Assembly (NCBI GenBank): GCA_017161655.1
Contig: JADFCV010000007.1
Span: 71,028-135,027 of the forward strand
From: Candidatus Sumerlaeota bacterium
GTDB lineage: Bacteria; Sumerlaeota; Sumerlaeia; Sumerlaeales; Sumerlaeaceae
DNA: 64,000 nt
Direction of reading: 5' to 3'
The notes under the pieces were generated by a model. It did no database searches, was not told the DNA's origin, and saw nothing but the letters and a program-made list of their open reading frames with translations. The first letter of the stretch is position 1. Each line of letters starts with the position of its first letter. A program made the translations under genes and the position numbers. Below, piece by piece: positions 37,514 through 46,438 of this stretch.

Positions 37514-38563
37514 TTAGCGCTTCCCTTCCTTCTGCCGCAGACAAGGCACGCAGAAACGCGCCATCGGTTTGACTCGTAGACGCTCTATGTCGATCGGTTG
37601 ACCGCACTCTTGACAAATCCCGTAGTTGCCACGGGCAATGGCCTGGAGGGCCATTTCGATTTCCTGTAATTGCTGGTCTTCGATACTGCGCAGATTCAGA
37701 GTCGTCTCAAGTTCGGTTGCGTCAGAAGCAAAATCCACTTCGTCTGCATGTTGAGACTGTCGCATATCTGCGCTCTCGCTCTTGTTGTCCCCGAATGCTG
37801 ATTCATCCATCCAGCGTACTTCGGCCAGTAACTCCTCTCGTTCCTTCAGCAGCATCTGGCGAATCTCTTCCAATTGCTCGGGAGAAAGCGTCACCTTGGC
37901 TGGCGCGGACGGAGGCGGCGCAACTGTGGATACGCTAGCGGCTTTCACGGCTTCCACTTTCGATTGTTTTGCTGTACGGACAGCAGCAGGCCGTTTGACA
38001 GGGGCGGACGGTGCAGACGTCTGAGCCTTTGGACGTTTGGTAACCTTGGCAGCCTTTTTAATTGCCGATTTCGCCGCTGTTTTCTTTTTGGGTTTTGCCG
38101 CCACCTTGACCCTAGCAGTTGCGGTTGTTGTCTTCTTTGAAGCGACGCTGGTTTTGGCCTTCGTCTTTGCTTTCTTCGTTGTGGCTGCAGCTGTTTTCTT
38201 GGTTGTTTTAGTGGCTTTACTTGTCGCCTTCCTTCCTTTTGCTGCAGCGGCTGGCTTCGTCGCGGTCTTCTTGGTAGTGGCTTTTTTTGCGGCAGCCTTT
38301 GTGGCCTTTTTCGTCGCGGTCTTCTTCACGGATGTCTTCTCTGTGGTGGTCTTCTTGGTTGTTTTTTTCGTTGTTGCTGTTTTCGTTTTAGCCACACGTT
38401 TCTTAGTGCCGGTGCTGGCTTTTTTGCGGCTGCTTTGGGTGCTTTTACTCGCAGACTGTTTCTTTGCGGAGGCAGATTTCGATTTTGCCGGGCTCGATTT
38501 TTTTGCTCCAGCGGCTTTCACTGTGGTTTTCTTTTTCTTGGTCTCTTCTTTTGCTTTAGCCAT
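37514..38563 (-). CDS. histone-H1-like tail fused to a DksA/TraR zinc-finger domain
   Basis: A 349-aa fusion. Residues 1 to ~235 are almost only Lys, Ala, Thr, Ser and Val, with many KKAT/AKKT-type repeats. They resemble histone H1-like nucleoid proteins and should bind DNA. Residues ~236-349 are a DksA-type module: a coiled coil with the conserved DxxDxA tip (Asp274, Asp277, Ala279), then a four-Cys zinc finger (Cys317, Cys320, Cys338, Cys341; CQECGQPI...FCVPC). The tip residues are those DksA uses in the RNA polymerase secondary channel. GGAGGT before ATG 38563 fixes the start, which overlaps the ileS stop by eight bases. It lies between ileS and lspA. Confidence 0.93.
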   Translation of the reverse strand: MAKAKEETKKKKTTVKAAGAKKSSPAKSKSASAKKQSASKSTQSSRKKASTGTKKRVAKTKTATTKKTTKKTTTEKTSVKKTATKKATKAAAKKATTKKTATKPAAAAKGRKATSKATKTTKKTAAATTKKAKTKAKTSVASKKTTTATARVKVAAKPKKKTAAKSAIKKAAKVTKRPKAQTSAPSAPVKRPAAVRTAKQSKVEAVKAASVSTVAPPPSAPAKVTLSPEQLEEIRQMLLKEREELLAEVRWMDESAFGDNKSESADMRQSQHADEVDFASDATELETTLNLRSIEDQQLQEIEMALQAIARGNYGICQECGQPIDIERLRVKPMARFCVPCLRQKEGKR

Positions 38564-41393
38564 TGTAGTACCTCCGCACGACACTTGCGCATCGATCGCA
38601 TAATGTTGGATATTCAGCGTCCCTTCCCACGCTCGGGAGAATCCGCCAACATCTCTCGCATTTGTTTCCGAGGGCCCGCGCCACAAACACTTGCGTGGCA
38701 CTTCCCTCGAAAGATGTGACTATAGTCTCCGCCGGAATAAGTTCGTCAACAATTTCAGCTTGGGACGTGATGAAAATATCAGCCAGGGCTTCTTCGTGGC
38801 GCTTAAGGAGTGCTTTCCACTCTGCTGTCTTGGGGATAAGAGCCACACGTGCTTCAAGCGATTGTCCGATTGCCCGCTTCACCTGGCGTGCATCCTCAAG
38901 CGCACGCAGCACTTCGCCCCGCACCACCAACAGTTGATCCCACTCTTCTCCGAGAGCGGGCTGGTCCCACTGGCTGTCCGGTTCAAGGAAGGTTTCCAGA
39001 TGCACGCTTCCGCTCGTTCCGCCCAAGTGCGCGAACGCCTCGTCTGTTGTAAACACGAGAATGGGGGCTGCCAGCCGGACGAGATGCTGGAAAAGGTAAT
39101 ATTGTGCAGTTTGGGCCGCCCGTCGTTGTGGGGAATTCGTGCCTGAGCAGTACAGTCGGTCTTTCAGGATATCCAGGTAAATCGCACTCAGTTGAACGAC
39201 ACAAAACTCATGCAGCCAGTGATAAATCTTGTGAAATCCATAATCTGCGTAAGCTTGGCGCACCTGCTTGCTCAATTTGAAGAGCTCGTGAAGAATCCAC
39301 CGGTCAATTTCCAGCAAGTTCTCGTAAGGAACAACGTGCTGGCTGGGATCGAAATCTGAGAGATTCCCAAGCAAATATCGAAATGTGTTGCGGATGCGGC
39401 GATACGCTTCGCCAACGCGATCGAGGATTTCCTGCGAAACACGACAGTCTCCACGATAATCCTGCGATGCCACCCAGAGCCGCAGCACGTCTGCGCCATA
39501 CTTCGCGATAATCTCCTCGGGCGCGATCACATTGCCCTTGGATTTGCTCATGGCCTCGCCTTTGCCATCGAGCACGAAGCCGTGGGTGAGTACGGCACGG
39601 TAAGGAGGAGCTTCGCGAGTTCCTAAAGCAACGATCAAACTGCTCTGAAACCATCCTCGATGCTGGTCGCTGCCTTCGAGGTAAAGATCTGCAGGCCAAC
39701 GCAATTCGCGACGACGCTCCAGAACCGCCAAATGCGTGGACCCCGAATCAAACCATACGTCGAGGATGTTGTCTTCTTTTTCAAACTCCGTTGCTCCACA
39801 CTCCGGACAACGAAATCCGTCGGGTAGGAACGTCTCCACTGGTTCTTCGAACCACACATTGGTTCCACGTTTGGCCACTTCTTCCATGAAGCGCTCAATT
39901 ACACCCACATCGAGCGTTGAGCGTCGGCACTTTTTACAAACCACTGCTGGAATGGGGACACCCCACACGCGCTGACGCGAAAGGCACCAGTCGGGCCGCG
40001 TCGCCATCATGTTGTAAATTCGGTCGTGACCCCATCTTGGAATCCATTCGATACTTTCATCGATGAATTTGAGGGCCTTTGCTCGCAGCTCTTTATGGTC
40101 CACGCGCAGAAACCACTGCTCTGTGGCGCGATAAATAATAGGCTGGTGACACCGCCAGCAGTGTGGATAGCTATGCTCGATTTTTGCGGCTTTTACAAGG
40201 AGGTCGCGTTCGTCGAGGTATCGAATGATAGGCCCATTCGCTTCCCAGACGTTCATGCCCTCCATAAGCTGAAATTCGCTTGTGAAACACCCTTTCGCGT
40301 CCACTGGCACGAACGTCGGTATCCCGTACGCCTGACAGACGATAAAATCCTCCATGCCGTGGCCAGGGGCCGTATGTACTGCACCTGTTCCTTGCTCGGC
40401 GGTCACGTGGGTCCCCAGGATGACTTTGGAAGTCCTGTCAAGCTGCACAGGATGTTCGCACTCGAGCAGCTCAAGGTCGCTGGCTCGCAGTTCCTTCACA
40501 ATTTCGTATTCCCCGATCTCAGCGTCCCGCGCGAAGTTCTCGACGAGCACTTTTGCGACGATATAGTCCTCGGGTTTCGCGTCAGGTCCTTTCACGCGCA
40601 TTGCGACATAGACGAAATCGGGATGCAGCGAGATAGCCAGGTTGGCTGGCAACGTCCAGGGCGTTGTTGTCCAGATAACGATGCTGGGCCGTATGAGGTC
40701 TGCCAGGACCGGTCTTTTTTCTGGCTCGATAATGGGGATTTTCACGTAGATTGATGGTGACGTGTGATTCTCGTACTCGACCTCAGCGTCAGCCAGAGCC
40801 GTTTGGCATTCTGCGCACCAAAAAACCGGCTTCATGCCCTTGTAGACATACCCGTTGGCAACAAGGTCGCGTAAAGCCCCTACGATCCCCACTTCTACGT
40901 CGGGCTGCAGAGTAAGATAGGGGTTGTCCCAATCCCCAAGGACGCCAAGACGCTGGAACTCTTCACTTTGGGTTTTCGCCCATTTCAGAGCATAGTTTTC
41001 ACACAATTTGCGGATCTCGAGAGGCGTTTTCTCCGCCTTGCGTGGCCCGAGCTCGCTGGAAACTTTCTGTTCAATCGGCAACCCGTGGCAATCCCACCCA
41101 GGGACATAGGGTGCACGCTTGCCAAGCATCGAGTGATAGCGGACGACAATATCTTTTAGGATCTTGTTCAAAGCATGCCCAATGTGGATGTGGCCGTTCG
41201 CATAGGGCGGCCCGTCGTGCAAAATAAAATCCCCTTTTGCCGGTCGCGCTTGAAGCTGTTCATAAAGTTTGTTTGTTTTCCAGCGCGCAAGGATCTCTGG
41301 TTCCCTCTGCGCCAGGTTAGCGCGCATGGGAAAATCAGTTTTTGGCAGACAAAGAGTCGCTTTGAAATCTCGTTTATTAGCTTCTGTCGTCAT
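38556..41393 (-). CDS. ileS: isoleucyl-tRNA synthetase
   Basis: Class I synthetase charging tRNA-Ile, with an editing domain. The 945-aa protein has HIGH (HIHIGHALNK), the CP1 editing domain (WTTTPWTLPANLA and GTGAVHTAPGHG) and the KMSKS loop as AMSKSKGN. The anticodon-binding domain is followed by a C-terminal zinc finger (CERCWRI...CDRCASVV). It is the eubacterial type. ATG 41393 (MTTEANKRDF) is chosen because it precedes the conserved N-terminus; the longer frame adds 23 Cys/Arg-rich residues. Only a GGGACG-like box supports it. I saw no T-box leader. Its stop overlaps the H1-DksA start. Confidence 0.96.
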   Translation of the reverse strand: MTTEANKRDFKATLCLPKTDFPMRANLAQREPEILARWKTNKLYEQLQARPAKGDFILHDGPPYANGHIHIGHALNKILKDIVVRYHSMLGKRAPYVPGWDCHGLPIEQKVSSELGPRKAEKTPLEIRKLCENYALKWAKTQSEEFQRLGVLGDWDNPYLTLQPDVEVGIVGALRDLVANGYVYKGMKPVFWCAECQTALADAEVEYENHTSPSIYVKIPIIEPEKRPVLADLIRPSIVIWTTTPWTLPANLAISLHPDFVYVAMRVKGPDAKPEDYIVAKVLVENFARDAEIGEYEIVKELRASDLELLECEHPVQLDRTSKVILGTHVTAEQGTGAVHTAPGHGMEDFIVCQAYGIPTFVPVDAKGCFTSEFQLMEGMNVWEANGPIIRYLDERDLLVKAAKIEHSYPHCWRCHQPIIYRATEQWFLRVDHKELRAKALKFIDESIEWIPRWGHDRIYNMMATRPDWCLSRQRVWGVPIPAVVCKKCRRSTLDVGVIERFMEEVAKRGTNVWFEEPVETFLPDGFRCPECGATEFEKEDNILDVWFDSGSTHLAVLERRRELRWPADLYLEGSDQHRGWFQSSLIVALGTREAPPYRAVLTHGFVLDGKGEAMSKSKGNVIAPEEIIAKYGADVLRLWVASQDYRGDCRVSQEILDRVGEAYRRIRNTFRYLLGNLSDFDPSQHVVPYENLLEIDRWILHELFKLSKQVRQAYADYGFHKIYHWLHEFCVVQLSAIYLDILKDRLYCSGTNSPQRRAAQTAQYYLFQHLVRLAAPILVFTTDEAFAHLGGTSGSVHLETFLEPDSQWDQPALGEEWDQLLVVRGEVLRALEDARQVKRAIGQSLEARVALIPKTAEWKALLKRHEEALADIFITSQAEIVDELIPAETIVTSFEGSATQVFVARALGNKCERCWRILPSVGRDAEYPTLCDRCASVVRRYYNG

Positions 41394-41874
41394 CGTCGTC
41401 CCAGAATTACGCGCAATAATACAGAAGCGACAAAAAAATGTGCGTTCAAAGGAATGGAGCAAGCATTGAGACCAACGTTTTCGGCAAGTTTTTCAATGAC
41501 CCCCATCCACCGCTCCTTTTAAACTGGTCATTTTTTACTGTTATCATGCAATCCCGTCGATAGTGCCACCTTTTGGAATCACCTGCTAGGGCTTGCGCCG
41601 ATTTTGTCTGGACTGAATCAGAGTGTTTGAATGCGAGGGAGGCTTGTCCCCATGGAATTCGTTTGGAGTGTCCATAGTTTGCCAATCTACGATTCTCGTT
41701 CGTGGTAAACATAATCATTTGGCAAAGGTTGTGATGCATTTTGACGAGCATAAAACCGATGGCCCTAGAACGAACGAGGATTCGTGCGGTAGAGCAGAGG
41801 GCCCGAGTGTGCAGCAAGAGGGACGATCTTCGTCTGCGGTCCCTCAAACACAAACGCCGAATGCAAGGCACTTT
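41394..41874. other. 481-bp divergent intergenic region
   Basis: This lies between ileS (minus) and the DMT exporter (plus). I see no conserved gene here. The half nearest ileS (41,395-41,560) is AT-richer than the surroundings and probably contains the ileS promoter. The exporter frame could extend to ATG 41734, which has AAAGG upstream, adding 47 hydrophilic residues; that would make part of this region coding. A minus-strand frame of 145 residues also spans it, but it is Arg/Cys-rich and unconvincing. Confidence 0.4.
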
Positions 41875-42843
41875 ATGACACATCCTCCTGACGCCAGGTC
41901 TTCAGGTCTTGTTTCCGCATTAACGCCAACCATCCTTGCAGCCTTAGTTGTGCTCTACCTGGTTTGGGGTTCGACCTACCTTGCTATCCGAATCGCTATC
42001 GAGACCATTCCCCCTTTGCTCATGGCAGGGGTCCGCATGCTGATCGCGGGGGTCATCTTAGTTGTCTATGCGTGGTTTCAGAGGGCACCGAAACCTACAT
42101 GGGAAGAATGCCGTGACTCTGCAATTGTGGGCACGTTTCTTCTGCTCGGTGGGAATGGCCTCGTGGTGTGGGCAGCCCAGAAACTGCCAAGCGGCCTCCT
42201 GGCGCTTCTCGTCGGGGCCACACCTTTATCTATGGTCCTGGTTGGCTGGGTGAGCGGATTCGAGGGTCGCCCCCAATGGCTTACAGTCCTTGCCCTCATC
42301 ATGGGTATGACGGGTCTCGCATGGCTTGTCATTCCGCGTGACGTCCCTGGCGGCCTTCATGTGGATCTCTTCTCTGCTTTGGCAGCGTTGGGAGCTACGC
42401 TGGCTTGGGCCATTGGTTCACAGTATGCCCGACGGGCAAAGCTTCCCAGTTCGAAGTCCCTGACAATTGGGATCGAAATGCTCATTGGCGGAATCGAACT
42501 CTGCCTTGTGAGCAGCATGATGGGAGAGTTTGCGCACGTGCGCGTCGCACAGATGAGTTGGCAGTCCATCGCGGCGCTCATTTATCTCATCGTTTTTGGG
42601 TCTCTCATTGGCTTTTCTGCTTATATTTACCTTCTTGAGCATACCCGACCGGCGCTGGCGACCTCTTACGCTTTTGTCAATCCTCTCGTCGCTGTCGTGC
42701 TTGGGTGGGCCATACGCGATGAGCCGATAGGTGTTCATGTTCTGTTTGGGGGCGCTTTGATCGTCCTGGCAGTCGTGTTGATAACATTGGAACGGGCACG
42801 GACAAACGAGCTGACGCTGGATCGAGAAATCGAGGTGACGTGA
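41875..42843 (+). CDS. EamA/DMT-family exporter
   Basis: A 322-aa drug/metabolite transporter with ten hydrophobic segments arranged as two EamA repeats. The first starts LVVLYLVWGSTYLAIRIAIETIPPLL, and the second includes FSAYIYLLEHTRPALATSYAFVNPLVAVVLGWAIRDE. These closely follow the YedA/RhaT-like pattern. Substrate is not predictable, though many relatives export amino acids or threonine/homoserine-like compounds. ATG 41875 has AAGG six bases upstream; ATG 41734 is an alternative. The stop overlaps the next gene's ATG (TGATG), so the two are coupled. Confidence 0.88.
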   Translation: MTHPPDARSSGLVSALTPTILAALVVLYLVWGSTYLAIRIAIETIPPLLMAGVRMLIAGVILVVYAWFQRAPKPTWEECRDSAIVGTFLLLGGNGLVVWAAQKLPSGLLALLVGATPLSMVLVGWVSGFEGRPQWLTVLALIMGMTGLAWLVIPRDVPGGLHVDLFSALAALGATLAWAIGSQYARRAKLPSSKSLTIGIEMLIGGIELCLVSSMMGEFAHVRVAQMSWQSIAALIYLIVFGSLIGFSAYIYLLEHTRPALATSYAFVNPLVAVVLGWAIRDEPIGVHVLFGGALIVLAVVLITLERARTNELTLDREIEVT

Positions 42844-43808
42844 TGTCACAGTGGAGAGACAGATTAACCTTGCGTCGGGTACGAGCTGAACACAGGGACG
42901 CAGTGTTTTTGAGCTACATTGTGATGATGGTCGTAGGCATCATCTCTATTGTTCCCCCTGTGTGTGCCGGACAAGAGTTTGATGGTCCCTATGTTTTCGG
43001 TGCTGGAGATTCGCTTGCAGCGGTTGCGCAAGCATGCGGCACAACCGCCAACGATCTCCTGCGCCTCAATAACCTTACCTGGAAAACTCTCCGCGAAGGA
43101 CAGGTATTGCGCCTGCCCACCAGTTGTTCAGCGAGACCGACAACATCTGTCCGATTCTTCTCCAGGCAAGTTCAGTTAGAGCGCGAAATCTGGCGAGGAA
43201 TACGCGGGCGTCGCTACGTTGCGCTTACGTTTGATGCAGGCGGGGAGCTGGAATCCGCACCTCAACTCTTGGAGACGTTGATCGCTGAACGCATCCCAGC
43301 GACGTTCTTCGTCACCGGCGCATTTGCTAGCCGCTATTCCGAATGGGTGCGAAGAGCCGCGGCAGCAGATTTCCCGATTTACAACCATTCGTGGGGGCAC
43401 CCGTATTTCACCCGGATTGATGACGCAGCAATTCGCAAAGAGCTTGAGCGTGCGGACGCATTGATCACGGAGATTACAGGCCGTACGACGCGCCCTTACT
43501 GGCGTCCCCCCTACGGTGACCGTAATGGCCGCGTGTTGCGTGCTGCGGCCGCTCTTGGCTTTCGCTCCGTCTACTGGACACTCGACTCTCTGGATTCCTA
43601 CGGTGAGTCAAAATCCGCCAAATTCCTTGTCGAGCGCGTCACGAACCCGAGGTCATCTGTGGAAGAATCGAACGATTTTTTGGATGGGGCGATTATTCTC
43701 ATGCACGTCAATGTTCCATCAACCTCGGCGGCGGTGCCCGAAATTGCTGCGCGTCTTCGCGAGCAAGGTTTTACCCTGGTTACCTTACCCCAGCTTCTCG
43801 AACAATGA
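42843..43808 (+). CDS. LysM-containing polysaccharide deacetylase
   Basis: A 321-aa secreted protein. An N-terminal membrane/signal segment (VMMVVGIISIVPPV, ending near CAGQEF) is followed by one LysM repeat, about residues 49-97 (YVFGAGDSLAAVAQACGTT...LREGQVLRLP). A NodB deacetylase domain, about 120-321, follows. Motif 1 is LTFDAGGE rather than TFDDG, motif 2 is HSWGHPY with the metal-binding His pair, and motif 3 is RPPYGDRN. Loss of the second Asp of motif 1 resembles a subset of peptidoglycan deacetylases. LysM suggests peptidoglycan or chitin-like glycan binding. It is coupled to the exporter by TGATG. Confidence 0.9.
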   Translation: MSQWRDRLTLRRVRAEHRDAVFLSYIVMMVVGIISIVPPVCAGQEFDGPYVFGAGDSLAAVAQACGTTANDLLRLNNLTWKTLREGQVLRLPTSCSARPTTSVRFFSRQVQLEREIWRGIRGRRYVALTFDAGGELESAPQLLETLIAERIPATFFVTGAFASRYSEWVRRAAAADFPIYNHSWGHPYFTRIDDAAIRKELERADALITEITGRTTRPYWRPPYGDRNGRVLRAAAALGFRSVYWTLDSLDSYGESKSAKFLVERVTNPRSSVEESNDFLDGAIILMHVNVPSTSAAVPEIAARLREQGFTLVTLPQLLEQ

Positions 43809-43901
43809 GATTTGCCAGGCGGCGCTGCGAGTTATTCTTGCACACCTTCCAGCGCCTGGTGTTGACTCAAGATGTTGGATGCTAAGTTCTCAGGAGGGAG
43901 C

Positions 43902-45707
43902 ATGCTGGACAAAGATATTTCCATAAAGGTGCGCGAGTTTGTTCAAGGTGCCGACGCAGACACGGCACGGGAGACGGTCGAGTTATTGCTCGATGCGCTT
44001 GAGAAGGGTGACGTTACAGGAATTGTTGATGCTTTTTATCAGGAGCTCGATTTTGGGACCGGTGGGCTCCGTGGCATCATGGGAGCTGGAACCAACCGCA
44101 TGAACCGCGTGATTGTGGCGCGTGCGACCCAGGGGCTTGTGAACTACATATTGCAGCAGGGAAATCCTAACGCTGGCGTCTGCATCGCGTATGATTCACG
44201 GCACCGCAGCGCTGAATTTGCGCGTGAAGCAGCACGGGTGATCGCCGGCAATGGCTTGAAAGCTTTCCTGTTCGAAGATGTTCGACCCACACCGGAACTC
44301 TCTTTTGCAGTGCGTCACTTCAAAGCCACGGCAGGCATTGTGATCACAGCTAGCCACAACCCGAAAGAGTATAACGGTTACAAAGTTTACTGGAGTGATG
44401 GCGCACAGGTTGTTCCTCCACATGACCGGGCGATCATCGAGGAGGTGCGCAAGGTCACTTCGATGGCCCAGGTGAAACTGGCGGACTACAAGAAAGCGGT
44501 CCAAAGGGACGAGATTCATCTTATCGGTGGCACGGTGGACCGGCTTTATCTTGAAGCCCTTGAAGCAGTGCATTTGCGCAAAGAACTGACTTTTGAGCGC
44601 GGCGGCGAACTCACTATTGTTTACACACCCTTGCATGGCACGGGGATCAAACTTGTGCCCGATGCGTTGCGCAAATGGGGCTTTTTCGACCTGCACATCG
44701 TGGAAGAACAAGCTGAACCTAACGGTGATTTTCCAACCACCAAGTCTCCTAATCCCGAAGAACGAGCGGCGATGGAGTTGGCACTGGCGTTAGCCGCGCG
44801 TTGCAACGGCGAGCTTGTCCTTGCAACCGACCCCGATGCCGACCGCCTTGGGATTGCAGTTAAGCACGACGGAGAGTATAAGCTTCTCACCGGCAATCAG
44901 CTTGGCTCGCTTCTCACGTGGTACATTTGCTCCACCCTGAAAGAGCAGGGAGCCTTGCCCTCCAACGGCGTTGTGATCAAAACGATCGTCACGACCAAGT
45001 TGGCCGAAGCCATCGCCGCTGACTTCGGTGTGGCGGTCGAGAACTGCCTGACAGGGTTCAAGTACATAGGAGCGCTTATCCGGCAATACGAAGAGGAAGG
45101 GGCCCCTGAACAGCCATCAAAACGCTTCCTTTTCGGATTCGAAGAGAGCTATGGATATCTCGCTGGAACACACGCCCGCGACAAAGACTCCGTTGTTGCT
45201 GCTTGTCTCGCGGCTGAGCTGGCTCTCTGGGCGAAGCAGAACGGCATGACCTTGGTGGATTTGCTCCATGATCTCTACGCCCGATACGGCATCTACCTTG
45301 AAAGCCAGCTCTCGAAAACCATGCCTGGCATGGCAGGCATGCAACAGATCAACCGTCTCATGCAGTCGCTGCGGAGCGCACCCCCGGCAGAGTTTGCCGG
45401 CGTAAAGGTGCTTGGCGTGACGGATATCGATTCGGACAGCCGGCTCGACATGGTTACAGGCAAACGCGGACGCGGGCCCGGGCTGCCACGCAGCAACGTG
45501 TTAATCTTTGAGCTCGCTGACGGAAGCCAAATCGTAGCTCGTCCGTCTGGGACCGAGCCGAAAATCAAATTCTATTTCATGCTTGTGGATCGCGAGGGTG
45601 TTCCGCTCGCAAAACGCGAGGATGTTCTGCCGCGCATCGCAGCGGCGGAGGAAAAACTTAAGCAATACAGGGCCCAGATGGAAAGCCTCATATCCGAGCG
45701 CACGTAG
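43902..45707 (+). CDS. phosphoglucomutase/phosphomannomutase
   Basis: Alpha-D-phosphohexomutase interconverting hexose 1- and 6-phosphates. The 601-aa protein has the active-site Ser in VITASHNPKEYNGYKVYW, the metal-binding loop TDPDADRLG, the sugar-specificity loop FGFEESYGYL (GEES type) and the phosphate-binding RPSGTEPKIKFY. The length and the EES loop fit the long PgcA/PGM2-type enzymes. ATG 43902 is fixed by CAGGAGGGAG; an in-frame ATG ten codons earlier is unlikely. It feeds nucleotide-sugar and glycogen-type pathways by family. It is in a plus-strand run but 93 bp after the deacetylase. Confidence 0.94.
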   Translation: MLDKDISIKVREFVQGADADTARETVELLLDALEKGDVTGIVDAFYQELDFGTGGLRGIMGAGTNRMNRVIVARATQGLVNYILQQGNPNAGVCIAYDSRHRSAEFAREAARVIAGNGLKAFLFEDVRPTPELSFAVRHFKATAGIVITASHNPKEYNGYKVYWSDGAQVVPPHDRAIIEEVRKVTSMAQVKLADYKKAVQRDEIHLIGGTVDRLYLEALEAVHLRKELTFERGGELTIVYTPLHGTGIKLVPDALRKWGFFDLHIVEEQAEPNGDFPTTKSPNPEERAAMELALALAARCNGELVLATDPDADRLGIAVKHDGEYKLLTGNQLGSLLTWYICSTLKEQGALPSNGVVIKTIVTTKLAEAIAADFGVAVENCLTGFKYIGALIRQYEEEGAPEQPSKRFLFGFEESYGYLAGTHARDKDSVVAACLAAELALWAKQNGMTLVDLLHDLYARYGIYLESQLSKTMPGMAGMQQINRLMQSLRSAPPAEFAGVKVLGVTDIDSDSRLDMVTGKRGRGPGLPRSNVLIFELADGSQIVARPSGTEPKIKFYFMLVDREGVPLAKREDVLPRIAAAEEKLKQYRAQMESLISERT

Positions 45708-45733
45708 CGGGGATCAATTTCAGGGGCTAAACG

Positions 45734-46309
45734 ATGAGTTTGTACGTCCGTCATTTTCGTCTGACCTGTGAACTAGCTAACACGTATGTCGCTTGTGATG
45801 GCGACACGGGGGTGGCTTGGCTTGTTGACGTGGGCGAGATGTCGCAACGACTCATCGAGTGGATTCACCGTGCTGGACTTCGCATTGAGGGGATCTTCAT
45901 CACCCATGCTCACTACGATCATAACGGAGCAGTAGAAACGTACACGAGTCTTTTCCCTCAGGCCACCGTTTTGGGCGGAAGTGAAGCATGTGCACCTGGA
46001 AAAACCACCGTACTCTCGGACGGAGCGACTGTGCATATCGGGAACCAAAAGGCTCTTGTTTTGAGTGTTCCAGGCCATACGCCGGAGCATTTGGTGCTTT
46101 ATGTGCCGTCGGCCGGAGTCCTGTTTTCTGGAGACGCACTCTTTGCAGGCAGCGTTGGCGGGACTTCTAGTGAGAAGGCAAGAACCGACCAGCTTGAGGC
46201 AATCCGGAGTAAGATCTTTTCTCTTCCGCCCCATGTGGTCATTTATCCCGGTCACGGTCCCCCTACCACCGTTCGGATAGAATCGCAGGCAAATCCGTTT
46301 TTCCATTGA
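45734..46309 (+). CDS. metallo-beta-lactamase-fold hydrolase (glyoxalase II-like)
   Basis: A 191-aa MBL hydrolase with THAHYDHNGAVE (HxHxDH), the PGHTPEH ligand, the GDALF acid ligand and the C-terminal GHGPPTT. All five motifs of a di-metal site are present. It resembles glyoxalase II/YcbL-like thioesterases, but no C-terminal substrate domain is present, so specificity is open. It is closely spaced (26 bp) after the phosphohexomutase. A weak start region; ATG 45734 is the only good candidate. Confidence 0.9.
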   Translation: MSLYVRHFRLTCELANTYVACDGDTGVAWLVDVGEMSQRLIEWIHRAGLRIEGIFITHAHYDHNGAVETYTSLFPQATVLGGSEACAPGKTTVLSDGATVHIGNQKALVLSVPGHTPEHLVLYVPSAGVLFSGDALFAGSVGGTSSEKARTDQLEAIRSKIFSLPPHVVIYPGHGPPTTVRIESQANPFFH

Positions 46310-46438
46310 GTTGGGCTCTTCTTCGGTGGTGAAGTTGTTGTGAAGCGAGGCGAAAAGGCATTGACTCGCTTCTGAGGGTGCCTAATGTAGCGAAGGATCA
46401 TAAGGCTGTACGCGAGTGCAGCAAGCGAGTGACCAAGA

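Noticed and set aside
38037-38603. 188-residue plus-strand frame, very rich in Val, Phe and Ala, looking like a membrane protein
   Set aside because: It is the complement of the Lys/Ala-rich histone-like coding sequence; AAG and GCC codons read backwards give CTT and GGC.
40026-40754. 242-residue plus-strand frame inside ileS
   Set aside because: Antisense to conserved ileS motifs, with no recognisable domain.
41446-41883. 145-residue minus-strand frame in the ileS-exporter gap
   Set aside because: Arg/Cys-rich, no domain, no ribosome-binding site; it fits random open sequence in a gap.
43815-43862. imperfect inverted repeat after the deacetylase gene (CCAGG.CGCTG with CAGCG.CCTGG)
   Set aside because: Long loop and no following T-run; too weak to call a terminator or operator.
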